64,000 nt of DNA from RI-153 sp963721725 (GCA_963721725.1 CAVRLX010000009.1:434001-498000), one strand, 5' to 3'. Counted from the stretch's first letter, positions 29,601 through 43,900 are shown. Notes: generated by a model from the sequence alone, not told the origin. A program made the numbers and translations.

Positions 29601-32600
29601 TGGTGATCTCGCTGACTGCGGAGATCCCCGGGCTGATGCCTGCCGACATCTACGTTATTGAACAGGGCAGCGGCGGCTGTTTCTGGCGCGATGCGTTCAA
29701 GACCAGCCCGGCCCAGACCTGTGCCGCCTTTACGCCGCGGATCAGCGATCACGACTACGAGGTCTTTGTGCCTGCGCCCTTTGTGCGCCGTGCCCAGACT
29801 GTGATGGATGCCTTTGTGCGTCAGCCCCCCACCGAACAGGATAAAACCGAACTTAAAAAGCTAGAAGATTTCACTCTCTTTGCTATGCCGCGCGAACCGT
29901 TCGATCTGGGCGTGCTGCTCAGTTCACCGCCCATGAACAAAGAGGGTGACACCGCTGGTGATCTAGGATTGGGCCGTCAATCGCTGTTGCTGCTCTGGCT
30001 GCTCACCACCGGCGAATATCCCCCCGTAGGGCGCTATCACCCAGACGTGATCACAGAGATGGCAAGGCCCGAAAACGCCGAACGCGCCCGCCAGACCGCC
30101 GCGCCTGATCTGGAAGAGCTGGTGCGCTGTCTCTCCATCAACCGCATGTACAACCGTGAAAACGCCGAAAAGGCCAAGTGTGACGCCGACACGCCTATGT
30201 TCGCGCCGGCACTCTATCCATCGATCTATTTCACCGACACGGCCACCTCCCCGGCACAGATCGCCGCCCGCCCCCCTTTTACACCGCAGACGGGGATTCC
30301 GCCCGTGGAAGGCTACGAATGGGCCGTGTTGCAGGAGTACAATCTCTATAAAACCGGGGTGATGGTGCGCATCCACGGCGGCTGTAATTTTGAGACCGAC
30401 GATGACGGGGCACACTTCTTTTTCACCGAGCCGGGCCTTTCCGGCACGCTGGACTCCAATCATGTTGATCGTGCGTTTGACGACGCCGACGCCTTCACCG
30501 GGGATTGCAAAAGCCAGCTCAAGACCGTGGGCAAATCAGCCATCCGCACTGCCTTTGCGGTTATGGTGGCCCACCCTCAGGGCAACGCGCTGCTGATGCA
30601 AGGGCGCTACCCCGGCGACGCCTGGGCATCTGACGGGAGCGTCAAGGCGGGCGCACAGCCTATCAGCCTCACCCGCAACAGCCTGATCAGTGGTGCGTTC
30701 TGCCTGACCGGTGTAGATGATATTTTCAGCCCACCCACCGACCCCTTCATTTACGCAGATCGCCCCTGCCAGGGCTTTGAAGATTACGTAGTGACAATGG
30801 CCGTGGAAAGCCTGCGCCGTGGCTATGCCATCTTCGAGCCAGACGAGGCGGCTCTGATCTGGCGCTTCTGGTGTGTCAAAGTTTGGAAGGGCTGTAGCGA
30901 CGCCGGCGTGGCCCCTATCCGCAACGAGAGTGAGGCCAACGAGTTCATCAGCGGCGCGGCAGATTTCATCGAGCGGGCGCAGCGCAAGACCCGCCCCATC
31001 TACGACTATACCCAGGCCAAAGACATAACGACCCTGCAACAGATCGCCGACAATCCCCTGGCCGACATGGACGCCTATCCCTTCATGGCCGACATCTGCG
31101 GCGTCTGCGCGGTGAATCTGGCGAGCAGCCGTGGCACACTGCGCCAGTGTAATTTGGTCAACGCCACGGCCAAAGTCTATGGCGATCCCAGCCAGCACGC
31201 CGATCTGCTGCGCTATTTCAACGGCGAACCCGTGCAACTTGCCACCGTTCTGCCCATGTCCAAAATCAAGAAACTGGGCGTCAAATACAGCGTCAGCATG
31301 AAATTGCAGACCCGCGCCGGCAACGCCAGCGCCAATGATCTGTATGACGTGTTGCTGGCGATCTACGAGGGCGAGGCCACCGCCGATGGCGATTATCGCG
31401 ACGGCGAACGCATGGACGACTACGTCATCGACTATCTGCCCGCCGGGGCGCGCACCGTGATCGATGTGGAAAAAGTGCCCAACAAGCCAAGCAAGCCGCC
31501 AGTACAGCCCGATCAGTGTGTGCCTCTTTCCAGAGATGAACGAGAAGAGTATCCACTGCCCACGCTGCCCACCAAAGATAGCCAGATCTTTACAGCAGTT
31601 TTCGCCGTGACGGAAACTCTCAAAATCAAAAATGACGGCGATGGGGCACGGGCGATTGCCTTTGTCATTGACCCCGACGGCGAATTGGTGGAGGCCGACA
31701 AGGCCAATAACCAGACCGCCTTTTTCTACTATCCCCTGGATCGCAGCGCGCCGCTCGCGGACAATACGCCGCCGTCGCTGCCAACGCGTGCGCCCTTTGT
31801 GTTGACGGAGTTTCCGACAGGGGCCATCTGCACTGCCGTGCCGCTGCTCGATCTTGATGTCACGGTTCATGCGCTGGGGGATACCACGGCCGGCCAGGAA
31901 TCGGTGGCGGTGCAGCGCGACAGCGAAATCGAGACGCTTTACACGGTGCAAAATCGCTCGGCGCTGACGATTACCGATGTCATAGTGGAGCGCAACGGGC
32001 AGACTTTCTTCAGGCTGACGCAATTGGCCCCCGGCGAAAAAGTCACCCGCATCGAGACCGAGCGGCTCACGCGCGTTCGCGCTTATCTCTACGCAGCCAC
32101 GGCTACAGGCCGTCAACCCGATGGGCAACCCGTTGTACCGGCCACGGATCGGGCCTGGGCGCAGGTGTTGGGGCGCATCACCCCAGTGGAGATCACCCTC
32201 TATGATGCCACCGACTTGAACACCCGCGACCATCCCTTCACACGCTGGTCTGTGCATCACACAGCGGAGACCGGCAACGCTTTGCCCATCCGTGGCGCAG
32301 TCACCGACGGCCATGCCCGCATCCTTGTGACCATTGACACGAGCAAGCTCACTCCCGGCGAACCACTTCAGATCCGCCTCAAAGATAGCCTTGTAGCCAG
32401 CGAAACCGAGGGCATCGGTACACTGCGCCTGGAGGAGACCAACGGCAACCTGATTGCCAGCGGCACATCGCTGCAAGTTAACGATCTCAGTGGACTGGGG
32501 CAGACGGCCCTTCTCTATTACGTGCCGCCGCACCTCTTTGTGCGCCCGGACCACCACGAGATTGACAGCTTCACCAACGCCCGCTTCCAGATCCCGCGCA

Positions 32601-34964
32601 CCATCCGCAAGGTCAAATTAGAGGCCGAGCAGCCTGAGATTGCCACAGGCCGCACCGATATTGAACTTATGCGTCCCCCGCTTTTTGTCTTCCACGGGCT
32701 GGGCGGCAACCCCAGCGTCTGGAACGACTTCTTCCCACTTGTGCCGGTCAGCGGCGTCAGCATGACCACTGACCAGTATGTCTCTGGCTACGATGGCCGA
32801 TTTAAGCTCTTTGCGGCGGGGTCGAATGGCACGGTGCGCCCCACCGATGAAGAGGCCAAAGGCAACTATGCACGCTTCAAAGAGGCACTGCGCAATCCCG
32901 ATTTCGACGGCTTCGCCATCAGCAAAGTGGACGTAGTGGCCTTTAGCATGGGCGGGGTGATCAGCCGCGAGATGGTGCGCCAGTTTGTGGATGATCTGGG
33001 CCTGGAAGCTCCCTTTGGCCGTCTGGTCACCATCGGCACGCCACACATCGGTTCGCCCGTGGCTATCTACGTTACAGACACACGCGACCTAGCGAAGCAG
33101 CTTGAACTTGATTTTGATCCGATGTCAATTGATACGGCCTGGATGAAAACCCAATCGGCTGAGGTGAAAAATTTTATCCAGATGAACTGGTGTGCAGCCT
33201 TTCTACAAGCCACCGCCAGCGGCTACCCGCTGGGCGAAGTTCTGCCCTTTGTGCGCTGGTACGAGCCATCGCTGGACACCACCAGCGGGGCGGTAGACGA
33301 TCTGCGCCCGGACAGCCAGCGCATGGCGATCCTGGCCGCGGCGGGCACCCAGGTTCCCACCCACTACATTGTGGGCCAGATGGATACCGCCAACCTGGGC
33401 GCGACGACACTAGTCTCTGGCCTGTGGAGCGGGCTGGCTGTGCTCTGCTATTGGACGCCCGACCAGAACACTGTCGAACGCACCAAACAGGTCGCCTATA
33501 CTCCTGGCGCGCTCTGGCAGGTGGCGCGGGTGCTTTTTGCCGGGGATGTCATCGCTGGCTTCAAGTTCCTCAAAACCGCAGCCGAGTCGATTAGCGGCAA
33601 CACCCAAGAGCCAACGCAACTCCTCAGCACAGTGAACGGTCAGCCATCGGGCGGCAACGACCGCATTGTGCCAGCACGCAGCCAGCGCGCCGATGCCCCG
33701 CCCAATGCGCCCTACATCACCAGTGTCATCGCCAACACCGATCACATGCACTTGAAGATCACCAATGTGGGCGAGTTCCACGACAACAGCGTGCGCCGCT
33801 GCAACGAGTACATGGCCGCCGCTTGGGATAGCCTGACACAGCAGCCCTCCGTCGCCATCACCGACAACGATCTTGTGGTCTGCAAGACCATCTTTCTGTT
33901 AGAGAGCGATCCGAACGGCAAAAACGAGATCGCCAACGCGCCGCTCTTCCGCCCGGTGGATGCCGATGCTCAACGGCTGACCGCGGACAGTGGACCGCAG
34001 ATGGCAGACGATGCAACTCGTCAGTCGCCAGTCACCATGCCGCGCTTCGCTCACTTCGCCTGTGGAACGCGCCACCGACACCCCCCCATCCCTGACGCTG
34101 CTGACCCCAAGGCCCGGCGCCGTGGTGAAAGCAGGGCAGGTGATCAGCGTCATCGTGGCCGCGCCCACGACGGCAACCCTGGAAAGTCTCGCCGTGGCCG
34201 CCTGGGATCAGATTGTGGAGATCCCCATGAGCAGTGGCATCCTCTCGTACACAGCCAACTTCACCGTTGCCAGCACCGCCATTGGGCCGATCACGCTGGA
34301 CGCGATTGGCGTCTCCCGTGGCGCGGCCCTCACCGATGTGATCTACTATTACGGCGGCGTGGATGTGACCGTCGATCCCGGCGCGCTGCGTTTTGTGGAG
34401 TTGGCCGCGCCGCCGCTCACAGGATTGGGAGAGGTGGCACAGGTTGCGGTGAACGGTCACTTTGCCGACGGCGTGGTGCGCGATCTCACCGCACCGGGAT
34501 TGGGAACCACCTATCGCAGCCTCAACCCGGCGGTACTCGCCGTCAGCGCCGATGGAGAGATTCAGGCGCGGGCGCGCGGCACCGCTACCCTGCTTGCCAC
34601 GGTGCGCCATCCGCTCACCGGCAAAAGCGCTGTAGCCTCGACACAGGTGCGCGTCGTCATCCCCGCCGACGAGACCAACACTATCCCCGTGGCCGATGCT
34701 GGCCCGACACAGACAGTGGCCCCGGAGACCAGGGTTACGCTTTCCGCTGCGGCCAGCCAGGACGCCGACGATGACGAATTGACCTATAGCTGGCGGCAAA
34801 CCGGCGGGCGCTTTGTGCTGCTGCTCGACGGCAACACGGCTACGCCCCATTTCCTCTCTCCCTATGTCACCACAGAAACGCTGCTCACCTTCCAACTGGT
34901 GATCACCGACGAGCACGGCGCGCAGACCCTGCCCGTGACCACGGAAGTGAAGGTGCGGCCATGA
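23699..34964 (+). CDS. Giant secreted multidomain protein 1 with embedded lipase domain, several frameshifts
   Basis: About 3,750 residues once breaks near 25290, 25370, 25518 and 34040 are bridged. ATG 23699 follows GGGAGAA; a signal peptide (MIRFYAWLRLLGCMILF, cleavage near ARAQ) and the motif YLPLIEQ (43-49) follow. In order come a carboxypeptidase-regulatory-like domain (about 24337-24550), another at 25802-25950, Ig-like Big_5-type units (26029-26340 and 27389-27650), a ZU5-like segment (26641-26900), LVIVD/propeller-like strands (28480-29215), a charged linker, a CARDB-like unit (to about 31740), a lipase-type alpha/beta hydrolase (about 32670-33840), a Big_2-like domain and a PKD/K319-like domain. 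The lipase shows LFVFHGLGGN, nucleophile elbow AFSMGG (Ser codon at 32945), TIGTPHIGSP, and candidate Asp (GGNDRIVP) and His (NTDHMHLK). The stop overlaps the next start as ATGA. It is probably exported and surface-attached or matrix-bound; its role is unknown. Confidence 0.75.
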
Positions 34965-37900
34965 GGTGGATGGGGGATGGGGGATTAGATATTAGGGATT
35001 GGGGATCGGGTACTGGGCGAGAGAGGCGCGCCACTATCCAATATCCAATACCCAATTGCCGCTCCCTCTCCCTTTCCATTCTTGCCGCGCTGCTTCTCCT
35101 CACCAGCACGGGCATCACCCGCGCCCAGGAGATCGCCCCGCAGACGCTCTATGTGGTGGGCGCAACGCTGCTGCCCACGCCGGGCCATCAGACCGTGCCC
35201 AAGAACACCGCCACCGGCGTACTCATGCAGATCGTTTCATCGGAGGCCACAGTGGGCGCGCTGCCCAGCCTGCCCGCCGACGCCATTGTGCGCGCTCGCC
35301 TGCGTGGACCGGCCTTCCAAACTGCTGTTGAGTTGAGCGGCAAACCCGGCGAAGCGCTGATGATCCCCCCGATCCCCCTCAAAGGGCTGTACGTGGTCGA
35401 GGACATCCGCATCGAGAGCGACGGCCTAGCCTTGCTCACTGGCAACCCAGCTTCGGTCAGTCTTGAGGTGATCGACCGTGTGCTCGTCTCGCAGGTGACC
35501 ACACGTGCGCTCAGCGCCACGGAGATCCAAGAAAAGGGCATCTACTTTGACGAACAAAACTACAAAGCCGTGGATTTTACCGTCGCCATCGGCGTCAAGG
35601 GTGAGAAAGTGCCGGTTAGCTTCCCGGTTTTGGTAGCGCGTTCCCCAGAATTGCCCGCCCGTCGCCCACAAATACTCCCCAGTGTCGGCGGGCTGGTCGG
35701 ACAGCGCCCAGAGACGTTTGCCATCTTCCCCCCCCAGATCCCCCTGACCAATCTCGGCATCAGCGGCTTTACCCTGGAATGCGAGGGCGCTTCGTGTAAC
35801 CCCGAAGTTGCCCGCCTCATGCCCGTAATCCCCGGCGTGATTGTCTTTCCGGGGCGCATCGCCTATTTGAACCAGTTTTTTAGTGCGCTGCTGCTCGTCT
35901 CCAACGTGTCACCCAATGGCTCCAATCTCGTGGTGCGTGATCTACAGGCCGAGATCGTCCTGCCCACAGGCAAGGATAGCGTTCTCGGCAGCCGCGATGA
36001 TCCGCTGCGCATGGCACGCCTGGGCATCCCCCCCGCCGAGCAATCCAGGCTTCAGCCCGTGCGTCAGGTGGGGCCCGACAGCGAACTGGGCACTGCCGAC
36101 GATCTGGCCTATCTCGACCCCGGCCACGACGGCAACGCCGAATTTCTCGTGGAGGGCCTGGCCGAGGGCATTCACACTGTGGAGATCGAGATCGCCGGGC
36201 AACTGCACGGGCTGCCCACTGGCCCTGTCACCGTAAAGGGCCGTGCCGTGGGCACGCTGGAAGTGCGAGATCCCCAATTCACCCTCACCTTCAACCACCC
36301 CGTTACGGTGAACCAGGGCGAAGAGTACGATTTCCACGTCACCGTCACCAATATCTCGGAGACGCCCGCCAACTTTGCCACGCTCAGCCTGCTGCCGCGC
36401 AGCATCAGCGGCGCGCAGTTGCTCTCCGCCGAAACTGTGAATATCGACACCATTCCCCCTGGCGATTCGGCCACGGCCACCTTCCGCCTGCGCTCGTTAC
36501 AGACCGGCTCGGTGGTGGCGTCGTCGTTGGCTTCCATCGACACGCCGGGCAAGTTCGAGTTCCGCATGGATGTGGGCGAGTTGGGCATTCCGCTCTCGCC
36601 CAGCATGTTGGAGCTACCGCGCGAGGTGCAATATCTGCCCGACGATCTGCGCACAGCGGCCATCGCCCTGCTCGGCCAAGGCTACGCGCTGGCAACCTCA
36701 CCGATCACGCCGCCCGGTTTGCAGCCCGTTAGCCGCACCATGATCTTCCAACGTGCCATTGATCTCGCCACCAGCGGGCAGCGGATCTTCCTCTCCGAAC
36801 CGCTGCGCTCAGTCGCCTGGGATCTGGCCTTAGATTTCGGCGGCAACCATCTGTCGCGGCTAACAGCAGACGACCCGATCCGCACCGAGGATGTGGCTGC
36901 GTTTGATCGGCTCTATCGTCAGAGCCGCCGCGGTACCGCCCTGACCGAGCCGCTGGCCGCCATCTTCGCCGCCAGCGTACAGGCCCAGAGCGCGCTGGCC
37001 TTTCAAGCCGATATGGCCGCTGCCACCCGTTCGCGCGAAGCGCACCTTTCCGTGATCACCGGGGACGGCGCAGGCGGCGCGCCGGTGATCCTGCGCGTTA
37101 CCGACCCCGACGGCAAGCACCTTGGCTGCACCCTGCCCCAGCCCGGCAACGGCTGCACCCCCATTGTCCGCGGCGCGCCCTTTGGGCAGTTCTTCCCCCT
37201 GCTCGACAGCACGCCGCTGCACAGCAATTTCGCCCTGATTGCTGCACCCAAACTCGGCGATCACATCATCGAACTCGTTGGCACGGCAGACGGAATCTTT
37301 GATCTCGGTGTTGTCCTGCCCACCGCAGGCGGACTGAGCCATCTCACCTATGCCCAGATTGCCATAGAGAGAGGGGGCCGCGCTCGCCTGGTGGTCACCG
37401 TGGCCGGGGTGGGTCGCACACGCGACGCGGCAGAGACCACGCTGGCGGTGGATGCCGATGGCGACGGTCTCTATGAAGGCCAGATTACACCCACTGTTAG
37501 CGCCGTGGATGAACGCGGGCCACAGCCCATCAGCGCCGTGCAAATGGCCGCGCTGGATGGATTTGGGCGGGTGGTGGCCCTCCTCTTTGATGAAGAAATT
37601 GATGGGCACATGGCAACGTGCACAGTGCCCCTTGCCGAGTGTGAATCCGAGCTGGCCGCATTCGAGGTGGAAGCCAACAAGATTCAGGGCGTGCGTATAC
37701 AGCCCAGCCAGCGCGTGGTCATCATGAGCCTGAGCGATGGCATCGGCCCGCTGCCCACAGAGCAATACCCGAACTTCATCACGCGTACGCTGGCGCTGCA
37801 AAACGTGCGCGACCGCCACGGCAACGCCATGTCACCTATCAGCACTACGCTGACCATTACGCCTACGGTCACTGGTCCCGGCGGCGTGGTGGATGGCGTT

Positions 37901-40900
37901 GTGCAGCAAGCCGACGGCAGGCCCATCCCCGGCGCGCCTGTGGTCTTGCGCCAAAAGACGCGCGTTGGGGAACAGCTTAAGTGGACCACGATTTCCGCCA
38001 AGAATGCCGACAGCCATGGGCGTTTTCACTTTGACTATGTGGTGACGCTGCCCACGACCGTCCACGGCAGTGATCCCGAAAGCAACCGATCTGCCACCCT
38101 TGCCACCGGCATCCGCTATCACGGCCAGCGCCTCGATCTCGACATCACCCTGCGTGGCACGGGGACGCTGGTGGGGCGTGCCCTGGCCGCCGACGGCGTG
38201 ACGCCGCTCCCTGGCGCCCGGATCGGCGTGGACAGCCTGGTCGACACCGACCAACGTTTTGTCGCCACCACCGATGCCAACGGCGCTTTCGCCATCAGCG
38301 GCATCCCCGTGGGCAACGCCAACGTCATCGCCGTCCACCAAGCCACCCGCGCCCAGACCCGCGCCGTGATCACGATTGCCGCCAACGGCAGTGTGGCGGC
38401 GCGCGATTTTGTGTTGATCCCGCTGACGCAGATCACACGGCAGACTGGGCCGCGTTTCTGGGCAGGTCTTCCGCAGCGATGGCCTGACGCCAGCCGCGGA
38501 TCTGCCCGTCTTCACCAGCGCCGGCGGCATCACCCGCACCGACGCCAGCGGCTTTTACAGCATCGATCAACTGCCGCCCGGCCCTGTTACCGTGGAATCG
38601 TTTGACACTGAGCAATTGGAGAGCGCCAGCGTGCGCACCAGCGTGGCTGAGGGCGGCGCGGTGACGGCCAACCTAATCCTCTTTGGCGGCACTGGCACAG
38701 TGGAAGGTCAAGTCCTCGACGGGGCGGGCAATCCGGCGGTGGGGGTAACAATCGGCGGCGGCCCGCAGATCGCGATCAGCGACAGCAATGGGCGTTTCAC
38801 CCTTTTCGATATGCCCCTGGGCACACATGATCTACAAGCGATGATCCCAGAGACGCAGATATTGACAAAAGGCACCGTCAAACTGGTGCGTCCCGGCGAA
38901 ACAGTGGGGGCGATTCTACGTCTGCCCGCCGTGGGGCGCATCACGGGCAGCATCCGCCGCGCCGATGGCAGCACGCCGGTTTCCGATCTGGAGATTGTCC
39001 TCACCGGGCCAAAGCTCTATTTCAGCCGCACCGACGCCAACGGACGCTATTTGGTGGAAAATGTAGTAGCGGGCCAGTATCTGATCAGCGCCTACACGAG
39101 CGATTTCAGCGACGGCAACGCCAGGTCTGTGCGCCTCGTTGCCCATCACCAGACCGTCAACGGCGACGTTAACTTTCGCGGCAAGGGGCGTCTCCAGGTC
39201 ACCGTGCTTGACGATGACGGCATTACGCCGTTGGCCGGCCAGATCGGGCTGACCGAACTGCTTATCTTGCAAAGCAAACTCACGGCCAACGACAATCCGC
39301 GATGTCTGGCTGACATTAAAGTGGGCGATTACGTTATCCACTTTACCCCCTGCCGCACGATTGGCGTGGGCTTCTATACCAGCGTCAACAACCGCATCGT
39401 CAACAACAATCCATCGACTGGGGTCTATCTTTTTGAAGACGTTTTCGTGGGGCCAGTCAGTTTGGAAGCCGTCAACGCCTTTAATGGACGCACAGGGAGC
39501 AACGGCAGCGTGCGCCTAGGCGAGACTACTTATATCACCCTGACGTTGAAAGCTACCAGCGTGCTCACGGGCACAGTCTACCAGCCCGACGGCGTCACTC
39601 CCGTGGGCGAGGATATACTGGTCAGCTTTGACTCGCGCACCATGCGCGACGTGCGCGTGGTGACCGACGAACAGGGACATTTCGCCTTCCCGTTGGTGAG
39701 CGCTGGCGGTTTCAGCCTGGTTGCCAACGACGAAGGGACAGGGTTGACCGGGCAGACGTTGGGCAGCGTGCGGGCTGGGGATCTCGCCACCGTGGATGTG
39801 CGACTGCTGGGCGAAGGCACCGTGCATGTGCAGGTGCTGGGCAAGAGCGGCGCAGCGCTGGTCAACGCGCCGCTGAGCCTGCGCGAGGGCAACTTCACCA
39901 AACAGCAGCAGAGCGGCATCACCGATGGCAACGGACGTTTTACCTTTACCGGCGTGCGCGAGGGCAAGCTCAGCGTGCATGCCGACGATCCTGTGGGCGG
40001 CGGATCGGGCTTTGGTGGTGGCACGCTACCGGCCCCCGGCGCACAGATCACCATCACCGTCACTGTGCCCGATGAATTCGGCACAGTGACCGGTCACTTC
40101 CTGCGTGCCGCCGACGACACCCCCATTGCCGGCGCGCAGATCCATTTGCGATCTAGTTTCGATGGCCGCGATGCTTACGAGATCAGCGATGCCAGCGGTC
40201 TCTTTACCTTCACGGGCGTGCCCAAAGCGGGTTTTGCGGTGGATGCCGTGGATTTTGTCAACGGGAGCGAGGGCTTTGCCAGCGGCAGCATCACCGCCCA
40301 CGGCCAGACGGTTAATGTGATCATGCGCGAGCGGCCCCAGGGCGAAGTGCGCGGCTTTGTGGTGGAAAGCCTGGGCGGGGCCGCCATCCCGGCGGCAACC
40401 GTCAGCCTCAAGAGCAACGACAGCCGCACCATGGTCACCAGCAGCGGGGCGGATGGCAGCTTTGGCTTCCCCGGTGTCAACGCCGGGAATTTCACCATCA
40501 ACGCCAGCGATCCCGCCACCGGCTGGTCGGGCACAGCCAAAGGCACGCTGCAACACGAAAATCAGATTGTCACCCAAACTGTGACCTTGAACGTGCCGCT
40601 GCGGGGTAGCGTAGAAGGGATTGTACGCCACGCCGACGGATCGCCAGCCAGCACGGTGCAGGTTTTGTTGCGCGTCAGTGGCGAGAAAAACAACCGCGCC
40701 ACCACACCCGATGCCAACGGCTACTACCGTTTTGATAACCTGCCGCTCACCTCTTTCAGCGTCAGCGCGCTGGCCCAGGTGGGATCCGACGCAGGCCGCG
40801 CCACGGGCTCGCTAATCTTCCACACCGAAGTGGTCAGCGTGCCTGTACAACTGCTGGGGACAGGCACGATCAGCGGTGTGGTGGTGGACGGTGCAGGCAA

Positions 40901-43900
40901 TCCTGTGCCCTTTGTGCCTGTCAAACTTCAGCGTAAGGGCAGCCTGCCGCGTGGGTTTTTGGCCGATATGCTGGCCGATGGCAACGGACGTTTCCGCTTT
41001 GAACAGCTCTTGATCGGCGATTTCAGCGTATCGGCCAAAAACCCGGCCAACGGGTTGGGCGGCGCTGATACGACGACGCTGGCCGCAGCAGGCGACACGG
41101 CGCAGATCACGCTGACTTTGCAGGCGGCGGGTTCGATCCGCGGGCGGGTATTGCGCGCCGACGGCGTCACCCCTGCCGAGAATATTTCGCTGGCGCTGAC
41201 GGGTAGCCGCGCCGCCTATGGGGTCAGCGAGGCCAGCGGCGTTTTCACCTTCACCGAGTTGCCGCTGGGGAGCTATGCCCTGGCTGCTGAAGATCCGCTG
41301 GGCATCGGCGTGGCTGCGGCCAATGGCACCCTTACTGCCCAGGATGAAATCGTCGATCTGGGCGATCTAATTTTGGACGAAAGTGTGCCCAGTGTGGTCA
41401 GCATCGACCCCGCCGACGGGGCCAGCGATGTGGCTGTGGACAGTGCGATCACCGTGCGATTCTCCGAGCCGGTGCTGGCAGGCAATCTGGGCTGTGGCAA
41501 CGCCACCAACGCCAAAATCGTGGTGAGCGAAGTCGGTTCGGTGATCGCCGGGGCGTGTGTGCTTATGGACGGTGATACGGCGGTACGCTTTACGCCGAAC
41601 CGCGCTTTCAAAGATTTCAGCCCAATTTCGGTGCGTGTGCACGCCGGCATCGCCGACCGCGCCGGGCAGTTGAGCGTGGGCGAACAGACGGTTAGCTTTA
41701 CCACTCGCGACATCACCCCCCCCGCCCTTACCACGGCCAGCCCCACGGCGGGCGCGCTCAATGTATCACTGGAAGCGGTGATTCGCGTCCAATATTCCGA
41801 GCCAGTTGACCCGGCGGCCTTCAACGGCGCGGCGATTGCCGTCACCCGCAATGGCGTGGCGGTGCCGGGTCGCGTGGATCTGATCAACGGCAACACCGTG
41901 ATTGTTTTTACGCCCAACGCGCCCTGGCAGCCTAATGCCGTTTATGCCGTCGCAGTGCAGCCTGCCGCCGACCGCAAGGGCAATTATCAAGCGAGCGGGC
42001 TGAGTTTCAGCTTCACGGCGCTGGATATTGTACCGCCTGCCGTCACCGGGTTGACGCTGGCTTCCGGCGGCCCAACAGTCATCGAAGGGCAGTCGCTGCT
42101 GGTCACCGCCGCCGTGGATACCCCTGCCGATGTGGTGCGCGTGGATTTCTTCCTCAACGGCGCACCGGTGCGCAGCGACGACAGCGCCCCCTTCCAATAC
42201 CTTTTCGCGATTCCCACCGGCGCAGGGCCAGGGCTGACCGTATCCGCCCGCGCCACGGATCGGGCGGGCAATGTCAGCCCAGACAAACAGCTTGCCCTCA
42301 CCGTGCAGCGAGATATGCCGCCGCTGCTCACCCTGTTGCGTCCGGCGGATGGCGGCACGGTGGAGGCAGGCGGGCAGGTGGTGATCGAGGTACGCGGCGA
42401 AGACGATCTGGGCATTAGCCGCACCTTCTTCCAGAGCGCAGGCGGCATTGCCAGCACGTCTTCGGCCACGCTGCCCACACCGCAGACCGTGCACGTGCGC
42501 ACATACACGCTCACCGTCCCCGCCGATCTGCCCCTGGGCAGCACGATCAATCTGCAAACCAGCGCTGCCGACACGGCCAACCAGACCAGCAATCTGCTGC
42601 GCGCCACGCTGCATGTTACCGGCAGCGAGCTTGCCATTCGTGCGCCGCTCTCCGGCACACAGGTGATCCCAGGTACAAGCGTGGCTGTCACCGTCAGCGT
42701 CACCGATGTGGATGGCGTGGCGCGCGTCGATCTGCTTGCCAGCGGTGCGGCGACATGGGACGAGCAAAAGGCCCTCACCCCTGCCCAGACCGATATCGTG
42801 CAGGTTTTCAATCTGCCCATCCCCGCCAATGCCCCGGCTGGGCAGACCGTTGTCCTGTCGGCCCGCGCCGTGGATGGCAAGGGCAATCTTTCGCCGCTGC
42901 GCACACTTCGGCTGCTGATCCGCGATGTGACGCCGCCTGCCGTGACTGTCAGCGCGCCGGCCGGGGTGACCGTTATCGAGGGGAGGCCAATCACGCTCAG
43001 CGTCAGCGCAGGCGATGATCTCACCCTGGCCCATCTGGGCTTCCGCACAGAAGGCGCGCTGAGTCGGGCAACCGTAACCGGCATTACACCCCTGGCCGCG
43101 TCTGCCCAACGGTGGTTCAGTTTCACACCGCCGCTGGGGATCACAGGGCTGATTACGGCAACGGGCGTGGCAACCGACACCACGGGCAACGTGGGCACAT
43201 CGAGTCCGCTACGGCTCAGTGTGCTGCCTGATCTGCCGCCACGGGTGCGCTATGCCGCGCCGACAGACGGCACGCGCGATCGGCCCTGGCGAGCGCATCA
43301 CCGTTACGTTTGTCATCACCGACGAATTGGGCATTACGGGCTATGTGCTGGCAACGAGCGGCGCGCTGAGCGAGACCCGCAGTGTTACCCTTTCCTCCTT
43401 GCAACAAATCACAGCGCAACAGGTCTTTGAGATCCCTGCCAATGCCAGCGGACAAACTTTGGTGATCACGCTGCATGCCACGGATACGCGCGCCCGCACG
43501 AGTGAGCCTGTGACATTGACCCTGCCCGTGGGCGATGTGACCCCGCCCACGGTGAGCCTTGTCTCCCCGGCGGCGGGCACATGGGTGGATGCCGGATCAA
43601 GCGTCAACGTAGTCGTGCGCGGCGATGATAACATGGGCGTGACACACATCTATTTGAGCGTGGATGGCATCAGCAAAGGCACATTCAGCCAGACGCTGCC
43701 CACCCCCGCTGCCAGCCAGACCGTCACCTTCGCCGTGGCGATCCCCGCCGGAGCCACCGGCAATGATAGTCTGTGGCTGACGGCGACAAGCCAGGACAGC
43801 AGCGACAACCGCTCTGCGCCGGTAACGCTGGCACTGCGCGTGCGCGACAGCATTGCCCCACAGGTGACGGTCACGCTGCCGCTGACCCGTGTGGTGCAGG

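Noticed and set aside
30536..32557. Minus-strand open frame of 673 codons
   Set aside because: It lies opposite the well-supported coding sequence of giant 1, shows no family resemblance and reflects high GC in the third codon position.
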